Shown piece by piece: positions 8,451 through 17,703 of a stretch of 64,000 bases of DNA. Positions within the stretch are counted from its first letter, which is position 1; each line of letters starts with the position of its first letter. The notes beneath the pieces were generated by a model, which was not told where the DNA came from, made no database searches, and saw nothing but the letters and a program-made list of their open reading frames with translations. Source of the DNA: Bacilli bacterium (lineage in GTDB: Bacteria; Bacillota_I; Bacilli_A; RF39; UBA660); NCBI GenBank assembly GCA_022009835.1, contig CP091726.1, positions 744,001-808,000 on the forward strand, given 5' to 3'. Both the position numbers and the translations under genes were made by a program.

Positions 8451-10100
8451 ATGAGTTTTATAAAAAAATAATATAAAGTTTTTTTAATAGCTATGTTAAT
8501 AGTAATAGTATTAGGTGTATTTGGTATTACTTATGCTTTAAAAATAGCTACATTTAATCCAATAGGAATAAATACTACTACTGGTAATATAACTGCTAGT
8601 ATAACTTATGATAGTACTAATACTAGTACCGTAACTAGTAATAATAAAATGTTACCTATTGCTGATACTTTAGTAACTGGAGTAGATGTAACTGATGAAA
8701 GAATATTAAAAATTAAGTTTATGGTAACAGGTAGTAGTAGTAATCCTAATAATACTATTTATGATATATCTTTAAGAAATATAGATATGAGTAATGCGCT
8801 AAAGAGTGAATATGTGAAATGGAGACTATATAAAAATGGAACATTATTATCTGAAGGAAACTTCTCTCCAGCATTTGATATAAAAGAAAATAATAGATTG
8901 GTACTTACTAATACTCAGCAAGATTTAACTACTAATACAGATACTTATGTTTATTTAATGTGGATTAGTGAGGCATGTACTGGTGATTTATCTACTTGTG
9001 ATATAACTAAAAATCAAGATAAATTACTAGGTAAAATATTTAATGCTCAAATAAAATTAGAAGCAAGTACTAAATCTAAAAAGATACTTACTAGAACAGC
9101 AATAAGTACTTATTCTGCTTCAATGACTATAACTAATATGTTTACTCCTAATAAATTAGTAGAAGATAACAATGTAAAATATAGATATGATACTACAAAT
9201 AACTTAATGGAAGATGTAGATGGTAATATAAGATATTATGGAGCTTCACCAAATAATTATATATACTTCAATTGCTCTGATTATAGTAATCAAACATCTA
9301 GTACATGTGAAACATGGAGAATAATAGGAGTATTTGATGGTAAAGTTAAGATAATGAGAGGTAGTGTAATAGGAACATATTCATGGGATAATAAGAATGC
9401 AGATACAGGAGCGGAAACAGCATATGGAAAGAATGATTGGAACACAGCAAGATTAATGAAATTATTAAATCCAAATAATTATTATACAATAGATAGTAAT
9501 GATAACGGACATGGACAAAGGCTATATTGGAATGCCCAAAGCGGAACATGCTTTTCAGGACAAAATAATGCCACAAGATCATGTGATTTTACAAGTACAG
9601 GTTTAAAAAATGATATAACAAGAAATATGATCGCAGAGACAACATATTATACAAGGGGACATAGTACACCAAATATATTTGTAGATGCAATGTATGATAA
9701 AGAAAGAGTAAGTGGAACAGTAGTAAATGCAACACCACCAAGGACATTAACATGGACAGGTAAAGTAGCTGTTGCCTATCCATCAGATTACGGCTATGCC
9801 GCCGATTTAAGTTTGTGTCAACAAACTTTAGTTAATTATGATAATAGTACATGTACAGCAAATAACTGGATGAAGAGTATTATTACTAATAATGGTGCCA
9901 ATGCTGGATGGCTATTGACCCCACACTCCGGCTATGCATACCATGCATGGTATGTGTCTTCACCGGGCAATGTCAACAACAGCTACTCCGGTGTCCATAT
10001 TGCTGCTGGTGTGGTGCCAGTCCTTTCTCTGACATCTGAACTAGATATTAGGTCAGGGACAGGTACGAGTAGTTCACCATATCAGTTATCAGTGAATTAA
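8451..10100 (+). CDS. SipW-type exported surface protein with C-terminal lectin-like variable domain (copy 1)
   Basis: After a short basic start (one shift near 8470) comes a single hydrophobic segment ending TYAL. This resembles the N-termini of TasA/SipW-dependent secreted proteins. Residues about 20-230 are a Thr/Ser/Asn-rich beta region. From GNIRYYGA onward the sequence is nearly identical to the protein at 24130-25750: FNCSDYSNQTS, WRIIGVFDG, DLMKLLN-like, AETTYYTRGH and SDYGYAADLSLC. The last ~60 residues (GWLLTP ... VVPVLSL) differ from the paralogue in clustered positions. They are encoded by much more GC-rich DNA, as in C-type-lectin-fold variable proteins. The last codons lie inside an inverted repeat shared with the adjacent recombinase cassette. 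Confidence 0.78.
9902..10060 (+). other. Variable-region-like GC-rich block in surface protein copy 1
   Basis: This block is far richer in G+C than the flanking DNA. Aligned with 25554-25713 it has conserved anchors (GGATGG, TTGACCCC, CTCCGGC, TATGTG) separated by codons that differ mostly at non-synonymous positions. The pattern ends abruptly at a shared segment around CCAGTCCTTTCTCTGACAT. Sharp 3' boundaries and codon-clustered change are typical of diversity-generating retroelement target repeats. No template repeat or reverse transcriptase is seen in this window. Confidence 0.55.
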
Positions 10101-10174
10101 TATTATCAGTGATTTTTTTAAAAAAAGAAATCTTATAAATCAAAGGTTTCTCTTTTTCTCTTTTTCTCTGATAA
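10079..10174 (+). repeat. Left arm of a ~90-bp inverted repeat around the tyrosine recombinase
   Basis: The arm covers the last seven codons of the upstream surface-protein gene and its presumptive terminator. Its inverted partner is at 11100-11189. The arms differ by small indels in the T/A and CTTTTT runs and by a few substitutions. Confidence 0.88.
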
Positions 10175-10177
10175 CAT

Positions 10178-11041
10178 TTATAAATTTATTAGTTGGTTAA
10201 GGAGGTCATTGTCACTATTCCAATCTGTATATTTATCTTCATTTACTAATTCTGGTGATGCTTTTTTTATAGCTTCAAATTTGGCTTGTAAAGATAATTT
10301 TGCATATGTTTCCGTTGTAGTTATACTTTCATGTCCCAATAATTCTTGTATATATACTATATTTATTCCTGCATTTAATAAATGTGTAGCTCTTGTTCTT
10401 CTAAATGTATGTGGTGTTATTTTCTTGTTTATTATTATTTTTTTGACGTAATAGAATTGATAATATCTTTTATAAAATTGTTACTTTGTTTTTGTTGTCT
10501 ATTATTTCTAAATAGATAACCACTATTTATTTCATATTCATTTTTGTTATATTTGACAAGTCTGTCACTTTGTTTTGATAGAACCACGAAGATATTTTTT
10601 TGCATATAAAATCTTTATTTTTTTACTGTAATCTGTGAATTTTGCCTAACATCAAAACAATATTTTTTTCATAATTGTTAAAAAAATGCTTTCCCATTCA
10701 CTCGGATAAATATTGTATAATTCTCCAGGTAATACTTTCCTAGTTATACAATTTTTGTAACTATCAAAGTCATCTAATATTCTTTTTAGATCTCATCATA
10801 TTCTGAAACCATGATTTAGTTGACTTATTAGAAAAATGTATCAACATCAAAGCCATAACACTCTAGTAAAAACTCAGAATATTCTTTTTCATCATATACA
10901 AAAATCATTTACCTGTTTCCATTTAATATAACTATTCCAAATATATAGATAATTATCCATAATGATTTTTTTGGAAAATCCTATTTTAATTGCCTCTTTT
11001 CGTATTTTTACTAATTTTTGGGTTTTAAAATTTGTATTCAT
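10178..11041 (-). CDS. Tyrosine site-specific recombinase (frameshifted)
   Basis: The C-terminal third reads TPHTFRRTRATHLLNAG, then IQELLGHESITTTETYA. This supplies the HxxR, H and catalytic Tyr of XerC/D-like integrases. The N-terminal part (from MNTNFKTQKLVKIRKEAI) is a helical core-binding domain. Bridging about six shifts gives some 285 residues. The gene fills the space between two long inverted-repeat arms; the stop lies 4 nt from the left arm. It points toward the surface-protein gene, convergent with it. It could move or invert its own cassette. Confidence 0.8.
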
Positions 11042-11099
11042 TAATACATCATCTCCTTTTCTTACTGGTCCCATTGCCAGTGAGATGTATTATAATACA

Positions 11100-11189
11100 T
11101 TATCAGAGAAAAAGAAAAAGAGAAACCTTTGATTTATAAGGCTTCTTTTTAAAAATCACTGATAATATTAATTCACTGATAACTGATAT
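11100..11189 (-). repeat. Right arm of the inverted repeat around the tyrosine recombinase
   Basis: This is the reverse complement of 10079-10174, starting TTATCAGAGAAAAAG. It lies upstream of the recombinase gene and leads directly into a 15-10-15 bp palindromic site. Confidence 0.88.
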
Positions 11190-11218
11190 TATCTGTGTTC
11201 TCTGATAATATCAGTTAT
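11179..11218. promoter_or_regulatory. Candidate recombinase core site, 15-bp inverted arms with 10-bp spacer
   Basis: ATAACTGATATTATC (11179-11193) and its exact complement GATAATATCAGTTAT (11204-11218) flank TGTGTTCTCT. Related CTGATAA/TTATCAG half-sites recur through 11100-11240 and at the left arm. Perfect arms around a short spacer are what tyrosine recombinases bind. That it is the crossover site is inferred. Confidence 0.5.
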
Positions 11219-11240
11219 CTGTGTAACAGATGACTGATAA

Positions 11241-11430
11241 GACAAGAGAGGTAGGAAAAACTTGTCAAAAAGGGCCTCCCTAGCGTGCGGTGATCCGCTG
11301 GGGGCCAGGCAAGCGAAGCTTGTCTTCATGAATACTCAGAAAGAGCGGTAGGAAGTACTAGAGTTAAGAGTGGATGAAAAGAGGCGGAATAGTTGGTATC
11401 CGCCTGTAGGTGGACGCAAAATAATATAGA
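11241..11430 (+). ncRNA. GC-rich structured block, candidate non-coding RNA of unknown class
   Basis: The block has no open frame of note and much more G+C than its surroundings. Four local stems are visible. GACAAG/CTTGTC is at 11241-11266. GGCCTCC/GGGGGCC is at 11273-11306 and contains an inner GCGG/CCGC. GGCAAGC/GCTTGTC has a GAA loop at 11308-11324, and GGCGGA/TCCGCC is at 11383-11404. I compared it by memory with tmRNA, RNase P, SRP, 6S and T-box signatures and found no match. It lies between the recombinase cassette and the queA promoter. The strand is assumed. Confidence 0.5.
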
Positions 11431-11552
11431 TATCAATTAAGTGTATAGTTAGAGAGGGTATAAGATTACCTTCTTTTTATTATATAAAGATATAAAATAA
11501 CTTGATATAAATATATATTTATTATATAATATTTTTAGAAAGAAGGAATATT

Positions 11553-12581
11553 ATGAAGACAGATGATTTTGATTATTATTTACCTGAAGAATTAATAGCA
11601 CAAGTACCATTAGAACATAGGGAAAGTTCTAGATTATTAGTGTTAGATAAGAATAATGGTAATATGATAGATGATAGATTTTATGATATAGTAAATTATT
11701 TAAATAGAGGGGATGTATTAGTACTTAATGATACTAAAGTAATGCCTGCGAGGATAATAGGGGTAAAATCTGATACAGGTGCTGTAATTGAGGTGTTATT
11801 ATTAAAGAATATTAATGGAGATAGATGGGAATGCTTAGTAAAGCCTGCTAAAAGGGTAAAGATAGGTACTATTATTACTTTTGGTAATGGAGAATTAAAA
11901 TGTGAATGTGTTGCACTAGGTGAAGATGGTATAAGAGAGTTTAATTTTGTATATGATGGTATCTTCTATGAAATATTAGATAAATTAGGTAGTATGCCAC
12001 TTCCTCCATATATTAAAGTTAAATTAGATGATAAAGATAGATATCAAACTGTATATGCTAAAAATATTGGTAGTAGTGCTGCTCCAACAGCTGGTCTTCA
12101 CTTTACTAAAGAATTATTAAAAGAGATTGAAGATAAAGGTATTACTATTTGTTATATAACATTACATGTAGGACTAGGGACTTTTAGACCAGTAGCAGTC
12201 TCTGATGTAACTAAACATAAGATGCATAGTGAGTTTTATAGTATGACTAAAGAAGTATCGGACACTCTAAATACAGCTAAAAAAGAAGGAAGAAATATAA
12301 TTGCGGTAGGTACTACTACTACTAGAACATTAGAAACTATTATGACTAAATATAATACTTTTAAAGAGTGTAATGGCTGGACAGATATATTTATATATCC
12401 TGGTTATGAGTTTAAGGCTATTGATGGACTTATTACTAATTTTCATTTACCAAAATCTACTTTAGTAATGTTAGTATCAGCTTTTGCTAGTAAAGATATT
12501 ATATTAAATGCTTATAAACATGCTGTAGAAAATAAATATCGTTTCTTCTCATTTGGAGATGCAATGTTTATTCATAAGTAA
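11553..12581 (+). CDS. queA: S-adenosylmethionine:tRNA ribosyltransferase-isomerase
   Basis: This intact 342-residue protein matches the family length. It opens with DFDYYLPEELIAQ, then VLNDTKVMPARI, GSSAAPTAGLHFT and HVGLGTFRPV, and closes with ITNFHLPKSTL and FGDAMFI, all QueA signatures. It transfers the ribose of SAM to preQ1 in the wobble position of tRNAs, making epoxyqueuosine. AGAAGGA lies 6 nt before the ATG. In many Firmicutes it is followed by tgt, but here tRNA-Leu follows. Confidence 0.97.
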   Translation: MKTDDFDYYLPEELIAQVPLEHRESSRLLVLDKNNGNMIDDRFYDIVNYLNRGDVLVLNDTKVMPARIIGVKSDTGAVIEVLLLKNINGDRWECLVKPAKRVKIGTIITFGNGELKCECVALGEDGIREFNFVYDGIFYEILDKLGSMPLPPYIKVKLDDKDRYQTVYAKNIGSSAAPTAGLHFTKELLKEIEDKGITICYITLHVGLGTFRPVAVSDVTKHKMHSEFYSMTKEVSDTLNTAKKEGRNIIAVGTTTTRTLETIMTKYNTFKECNGWTDIFIYPGYEFKAIDGLITNFHLPKSTLVMLVSAFASKDIILNAYKHAVENKYRFFSFGDAMFIHK

Positions 12582-12603
12582 TTAAGAAAAGAAGCAAAAA
12601 GTA

Positions 12604-12632
12604 TTTACAAACTACTAAAATTATTATATAAT
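12604..12632 (+). promoter_or_regulatory. Promoter of tRNA-Leu
   Basis: TTTACA (12604-12609) and TATAAT (12627-12632) are 17 bp apart, ending 11 nt before the tRNA. Confidence 0.8.
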
Positions 12633-12643
12633 TTAGTAGTAAT

Positions 12644-12729
12644 GCCAGCCTGGCGGAATGGTAGACGCGGTAGACTCAAAATCTACTACTAGTGATAGTG
12701 TGAGGGTTCAAGTCCCTTGGCTGGTACCA
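12644..12729 (+). tRNA. tRNA-Leu(CAA)
   Basis: This type II tRNA has acceptor GCCAGCC/GGCTGGT, anticodon stem GTAGA/TCTAC around CTCAAAA (anticodon CAA), a long variable arm around CTAGTGATAG, T arm GAGGGTTCAAGTCCC, and encoded CCA. Confidence 0.96.
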
Positions 12730-12741
12730 AATTTGTATTTG

Positions 12742-12771
12742 TAATCTAACTAATGTGGTTAGATTTTTTTA
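12742..12771 (+). terminator. Terminator of tRNA-Leu
   Basis: AATCTAAC and GTTAGATT form an 8-bp stem followed by a run of T. Confidence 0.85.
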
Positions 12772-12790
12772 TTAAAAAAAAAATAAAATA

Positions 12791-12827
12791 CGATCGGCCG
12801 AAAACCGGCCGAAAAACCGGCCGAAAG
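12791..12827. repeat. Three tandem CGGCCGAAAA units
   Basis: CGGCCG palindromes separated by A4-A5 spacers occur three times in a row, an island of G+C in DNA of otherwise almost pure A+T. The inner copies extend to CCGGCCG. No gene overlaps it. Confidence 0.8.
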
Positions 12828-13181
12828 AGTTGATATTTTTAATTCCTTATTTTTATAGGGAATTAGAGAGAAAATACACGAACAGTTAACTTTTTTTAGA
12901 AAAAAATAAAAAAAATAGAAAAAGTTGTATTTTTTTAAGATACAATTATATTTATAAAATAAGAAAAAAAGTAAAAAAATAATTTACAAGTGTTTATATA
13001 AATAAAACTTTTGCAATGCCTTATAATATAAGGTAAAAAAATAGGTATAATATACAATTAATGTTTAAAAAAATAAAAAAATACAAAAAAATTAAAAAAA
13101 ATAAGAAAAAAATGTAAATATTTAAAAAAATAAAAAAATAGAAAAAAATGTAAAAAAATAAAAAAATACGAACAAAAAGTA
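12828..13181. other. A-rich non-coding stretch upstream of nrdD
   Basis: The stretch has no credible gene. It contains a small hairpin, AATTCC/GGGAATT, near 12840-12863, and then long poly-A/T and low-complexity AAAAATA-type runs up to the nrdD promoter. I saw no clear NrdR box, though such a site could hide in the A/T-rich sequence. Confidence 0.6.
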
Positions 13182-13210
13182 TTGACAAAGATCTTTCTAG
13201 ACTATATAAT
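13182..13210 (+). promoter_or_regulatory. Promoter of the nrdD operon
   Basis: A consensus TTGACA (13182-13187) and TATAAT (13205-13210) with 17-bp spacing lie about 25 nt before the ribosome site AGGAGG. Confidence 0.85.
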
Positions 13211-13237
13211 GGTATCTGTAAGGTAGGAGGAAGAAGT

Positions 13238-15539
13238 ATGATTGAAATAGAAGAAAAATTAGAAACAATTGAGGTTGTTAAAAGAAATGGTAAGAAAGTA
13301 GAGTTTGATGGAACTAAAGTTGCTCTTGCTATTAAGAAAGGCTTTGATAGTATTCTAATTGAAGATGAGAAAAAAATATAGTGAGAAAGATATTCAAAAA
13401 AAGTATATCAAGCAGTTATTAAAAAGATAGCTAAAGAATATTTACCACTGGGAAAGATAAAAAAAATAGAAGAAGTACAAGATTTAATTGAAGATATGCT
13501 GAAAAAAATATGATTATACTGATGTATATGAATCGTTTTCAGAATATCGTCAAAGAAGAGCAGCAGCTCGTATAGCTTTTAGAGATGATAAAATACAAGC
13601 AAAACTTCAAAAGAGTATTGAAGGACTTGGTCTTAAGTCTGCGAATGAAGAAGATAGTAAAAGAGAAAATGCTAATATTGATGGTAATTCCGCTATGGGA
13701 ACAATGCTTCAATTTGGTAGTACTATATCAAGAGTATTTACTGAGACATATTTAATGAAGAAAAAATTTGCTGAGGCACATGATAATGGAGATATTCATA
13801 TTCATGATATGGATTTTAGCAATGGGAACTACTACTTGTATGCAAATAGATTTAAATAAATTATTTAAAGGTGGTTTTTCTACTGGTCATGGTCATTTAA
13901 GAGAACCTAAAGATATCATGAGTTATTCTGCACTAGCAGCAATTGCTATTCAGTCTAATCAAAATGATCAACATGGTGGTCAATCAATACCAGCTTTTGA
14001 TTATTATTTAGCACCAGGAGTGCTTAAAACATTTAAGAAAATGTTTAAACAGGCTGTATATGAACTTTTTAGATTTTACTGATTTTTATTAGTTTTGTTA
14101 ATATGGATAGAATTGAGAAAGAAATCGATAAATTAACTAGTATTGATTTGGATATAACGGTATTTGAACCTATTTATAAAGAAAGTACCGAAGTAAAGAG
14201 AATATTTAAAAAGGCTTATGAAACTGCTTATAAGAAAACAGATAGACAAACATATCAAGCAATGGAAGCATTTGTTCATAACTTAAATACTATGCATTCA
14301 AGAGCGGGAGCTCAGGTACCATTTTCAAGCATTAATTTTGGTACTGATACTTCACCTGAAGGTAGAATGGTTATTAAGAATTTCTTATTATCTATTGATG
14401 CTGGTCTTGGCAAGAACGAAACACCAATATTTCCAATATCAATATTTAAAGTTAAGAAAGGTGTAAACTATGATCCAGAAGATCCTAACTATGATTTATT
14501 TAAATTATCATGTAAGGTATCTTCAAAAAGATTATTCCCTAATTTCTCATTTATGGATTCATCATTTAATAAACCTTATTATAAAGGGGACTATAATACT
14601 GAAGTTGGTTATATGGGATGTAGAACTAGGGTAATTGGTAATGTTGTAGATGAAGATAAAGCTGTTACTCCAGGTAGAGGTAATTTATCATTTACTTCGA
14701 TTAATTTACCTAGACTTGGTATTAAACATGGTATTGTAAGAAATGATGAGACTGATATGAAAGGCTTCTACGAAGAACTAGGAGAATTAATGGATTTAGT
14801 AAAGGATCAATTACTTGAAAGATTTGAGATTCAATGTAATAAGAGATTATATAACTTTCCATTTCTATTAGGACAAGGAATATGGATAGATTCTGATAAG
14901 TTAAAACCTAATGATAGATTAAGAAAAATATTAAAACATGGTACATTATCTATTGGCTTTATAGGACTTGCTGAATGTCTTAAAGCTTTGATTGGAAAAC
15001 ATCATGGTGAAAGCGATGAAGCTCAAAAGTTAGGTCTTGAAATTATTGAGTTTATGAGAAATAAGTGTGATGAGTATGCTAAAGAATATAAATTAAACTT
15101 TACATTACTTGCTACTCCTGCTGAAGGGTTATCTGGTAGATTTATTAATATTGATAAAGCAGTATATGGTAAGATTAAAGGTGTTACTGATAGAGAATAT
15201 TATACTAATTCATTCCATGTACCAGTATATTATAATATATCAATAGTAAATAAAATTAAGAAGGAAGGTCCATATCATAAATATACTAATGCTGGTCATA
15301 TAAGTTATATTGAGTTAGATGGTGATACTACTAATAACTTAGAAGCATTTGAAAAAATTATTAGATTAATGTATGAAAATGATATGGGATATGCCGCTAT
15401 TAACCATCCAGTAGATAGGGATCCAGTATGTGGTTATGTTGGTGTTATTGGTGATACTTGCCCTGGCTGTGGTAGAAAAGCTTATGAAGGTGTTCCAATA
15501 GAGAGAGTAAATGACTATAAGAATAGTTGTAATTGTTAA
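13238..15539 (+). CDS. nrdD: Anaerobic ribonucleoside-triphosphate reductase, catalytic part lacking its glycyl-radical tail (frameshifted)
   Basis: An ATP-cone (residues about 10-100, VVKRNGKKVEFD ... ESFSEYRQRRAA) precedes the class III reductase barrel. Active-site cysteines are visible in TTTCMQ and GCRTRV. Shifts lie near 13373, 13400, 13500, 13815 and 14060-14100. The C-terminus has DPVCGYVGVIGDTCPGCGRK and ends NSCNC, which supplies the Cys pairs of the zinc site. The usual RxxGYL glycyl-radical segment is missing here. It is found instead in the next small gene. The enzyme makes dNTPs without oxygen, activated by NrdG. Confidence 0.93.
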
Positions 15540-15564
15540 ATAAATAAAGAAAGAGGTAATTAAA

Positions 15565-15738
15565 ATGAAAGAAGAAGTAAAAAGAGAAAAATTAGTAGGA
15601 GAGGGTGTTGGTTTTGAAAGAATAAGAAGAATTACTGGTTATTTAGTTGGTACAGTAGATAGATTTAACAATGGTAAAAGAGCTGAAGAAAGAGATAGAG
15701 TAAAACACGGTACTGAAGGATTAATGAGTAATAAATAA
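15565..15738 (+). CDS. Stand-alone glycyl-radical domain of class III ribonucleotide reductase
   Basis: This 57-residue protein carries FERIRRITGYLVGTVDRF, then NNGKRAEERDRVKHG. In standard NrdD proteins this segment is fused to the C-terminus and holds the radical-bearing Gly (the GY of RITGYL). The gene has its own ribosome site (AAAGAGG, 8 nt) and its ATG lies 26 nt after the nrdD stop. It overlaps nrdG by one base (TAATG). Both partners have natural ends, so a real split is more likely than a sequencing break. It is analogous to GrcA/YfiD for pyruvate formate-lyase. Confidence 0.85.
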   Translation: MKEEVKREKLVGEGVGFERIRRITGYLVGTVDRFNNGKRAEERDRVKHGTEGLMSNK

Positions 15739-16296
15739 TGAAAATTAGACTTGCAAGTCCTGTTCTGATGCCAGATAGCATCGTTGATGGTGAAGGAATA
15801 AGAACTGTTCTATGGACTCAGGGTTGTCTTCATAAATGTCCTGGGTGTCATAATCCTCAAACACATTCATTTGATGATGGTTTTCTAGTAGATATTGATG
15901 AAGTTAAAGAACAAATTGATGAATTAGAAGGTCAAGATGGTATCACCTTTTCTGGGGGTGATCCCTTCTACCAAGTGGATGAATGTATTGAAATAGCTAA
16001 ATATATTAAAAAGTAAGAAAATGAATATTTGGTGTTATACCGGCTTTACTTATGAAGCACTATTAAAACTAGGAGAGAAAAATCATAATATTATTGAATT
16101 TTTAAAATTAATTGATGTATTAATAGATGGTCCTTTTGTATTGGAAAAGAAAAGTTTAGATTGTCCTTTTAGGGGTTCAACTAATCAAAGAATTATTGAT
16201 ACTAAATCAAGTTTAAAAAATAAAAAGGTTGTCCTAGTAGATAAATATTATAATGAAAAGAAAAAGAAGAGTAGTAGAGATAGAATATATATCTAG
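15738..16296 (+). CDS. nrdG: Anaerobic ribonucleotide reductase activating protein (one frameshift)
   Basis: This radical-SAM activase has the cluster motif CLHKCPGC (Cys 30, 34, 37), then TFSGGDPF and WCYTGFTYE. A single shift near 16010-16020 splits it; bridged, it has about 185 residues. It uses SAM and a 4Fe-4S cluster to install the glycyl radical, here on the separate small subunit encoded just upstream. It is coupled to that gene by overlap. No clear terminator follows, only a T run near 16307. Confidence 0.93.
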
Positions 16297-16402
16297 GCTC
16301 TTTTTTTCTTTAATTAATTAAATAATATGTAAAATAATTCAAAAATACATTTTTCAAAAGAATAAAAAAATATGCTATTATTAATATAGGAAAGTGATAG
16401 AT

Positions 16403-17549
16403 ATGAAAAAAACATTATCAAAATTAGATAAACCCTTACTAATAATAACCTTTATGTATTTGGTTTAATAATGATATTAAGTGCTTCATCAATGGGATCG
16501 TATATGAGATATAATTATAGTCCATATCATTATTTTATAAGACAAGCCTTATTTTTTTAGTAATAGGTATGATAGCATTCTTTTTTTGTATAATCTTTCC
16601 TACCAAGAATTATAAAAAAATTAAAATTAGATATAATAATTATATCAATAATTATGTTATCTTTAATTGGACTTCCTTTTATTGGACATGCTGCTAAAAA
16701 TGCTGTCAGTTGGTATAAGATAGGACCTGTTACTATTCAGCCATCAGAGTTTGCTAAAGTAGGTATTATTTTATATCTTAGTATTTATTATGAAAGAAAC
16801 AAAGATAAACTAGATAACCAATGGAATATTATTAAGCCTATAATAGTGGCTCTTATTATTGTAGGTCTTGTTATGATTCAACCAGATATGGGAACCGCTG
16901 TTATAATTGGTTTAATTACTATTATTATGTTTTATGGAGTACCTATTGATAAGAAAAAAATAGAAGTATTTTTTTAATAAGATATTTATTGGTGGTATCT
17001 TATTGGTAGTATTAGTTCTTATTACTACTGGTGCAAGTTTTTTTAAAAAGATTATCAATTAGATAGATTTAAATTTACATTACCATGTGAAAGATATCAA
17101 GAAAAAAACTGGTTATCAGTTATGTAATAGTTTTTATTGCTTTTTAAAAAAATGGTGGTTTAAATGGTCAGGGATTAGGTTCTTCAACTCAGAAATATTT
17201 ATATTTACCAGAATCTTATACAGACTTTATTTTTCCTATTGTCGTTGAAGAGTGGGGATTGGTAGTAGGAATAATAATAATATGTGCCTATGCCTTTGTT
17301 TTATTTAGAATTATTCAAATTGCTAGAAGGGCTAGTAATCTTCGAGGAAGTCTTCTTTGTTATGGCGTATTTACCTATTTATTAACACATATTATCGTCA
17401 ATCTATTTGGTGTAATGGGACTAATGCCATTAACAGGAGTACCACTTCCATTTCTATCGTATGGAGGTAGTTATACAATATGTTTAATGATAGCAATGGG
17501 CTTAGTTCAAAGAGTGGCTATCGAAAGTAAAAAGAATAAGACTGCTTAA
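16403..17549 (+). CDS. ftsW: FtsW/RodA/SpoVE-type peptidoglycan polymerase (frameshifted)
   Basis: This polytopic SEDS protein has the motifs QPSEFAKVG, QPDMGTA, NGGLNGQGLGSSTQK, FPIVVEEWG and PLPFLSYGGS. Shifts occur near 16457, 16555, 16590, 16975, 17040 and 17100-17155; the whole reads to about 385 residues. SEDS proteins polymerise lipid II glycan strands together with a class B PBP. The family tail motifs match FtsW or SpoVE better than RodA, but which of the two is not certain. Confidence 0.88.
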
Positions 17550-17703
17550 AAGGCGATCTTTTTCATTTAAAATCTTGATTTCGTGTAATTTTCTAACTTT
17601 ATAGCCAAATCTATCTTAAAAAAATAAATCTATATTTTTTTAAATCACCCTATAGACTTTAAACATTAATAATGATAAAAATATGAATATAAGGAGGAAA
17701 TAA

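Noticed and set aside
10209..10451. Plus-strand coding frame opposite the recombinase
   Set aside because: It is the antisense of the conserved HxxR...Tyr domain of the minus-strand recombinase, with no ribosome site or family resemblance.
11241..11430. T-box leader, tmRNA, RNase P RNA or SRP RNA
   Set aside because: GTTGGTATCCGCC faintly recalls a T-box GGTGGxACCGCG element, but there is no specifier loop, no terminator/antiterminator pair and queA is not a T-box gene. The other RNAs' conserved cores are absent.
12791..12827. CRISPR array
   Set aside because: The units are too short (about 11 bp) and spacers are only A4-A5. No cas genes are in the window.
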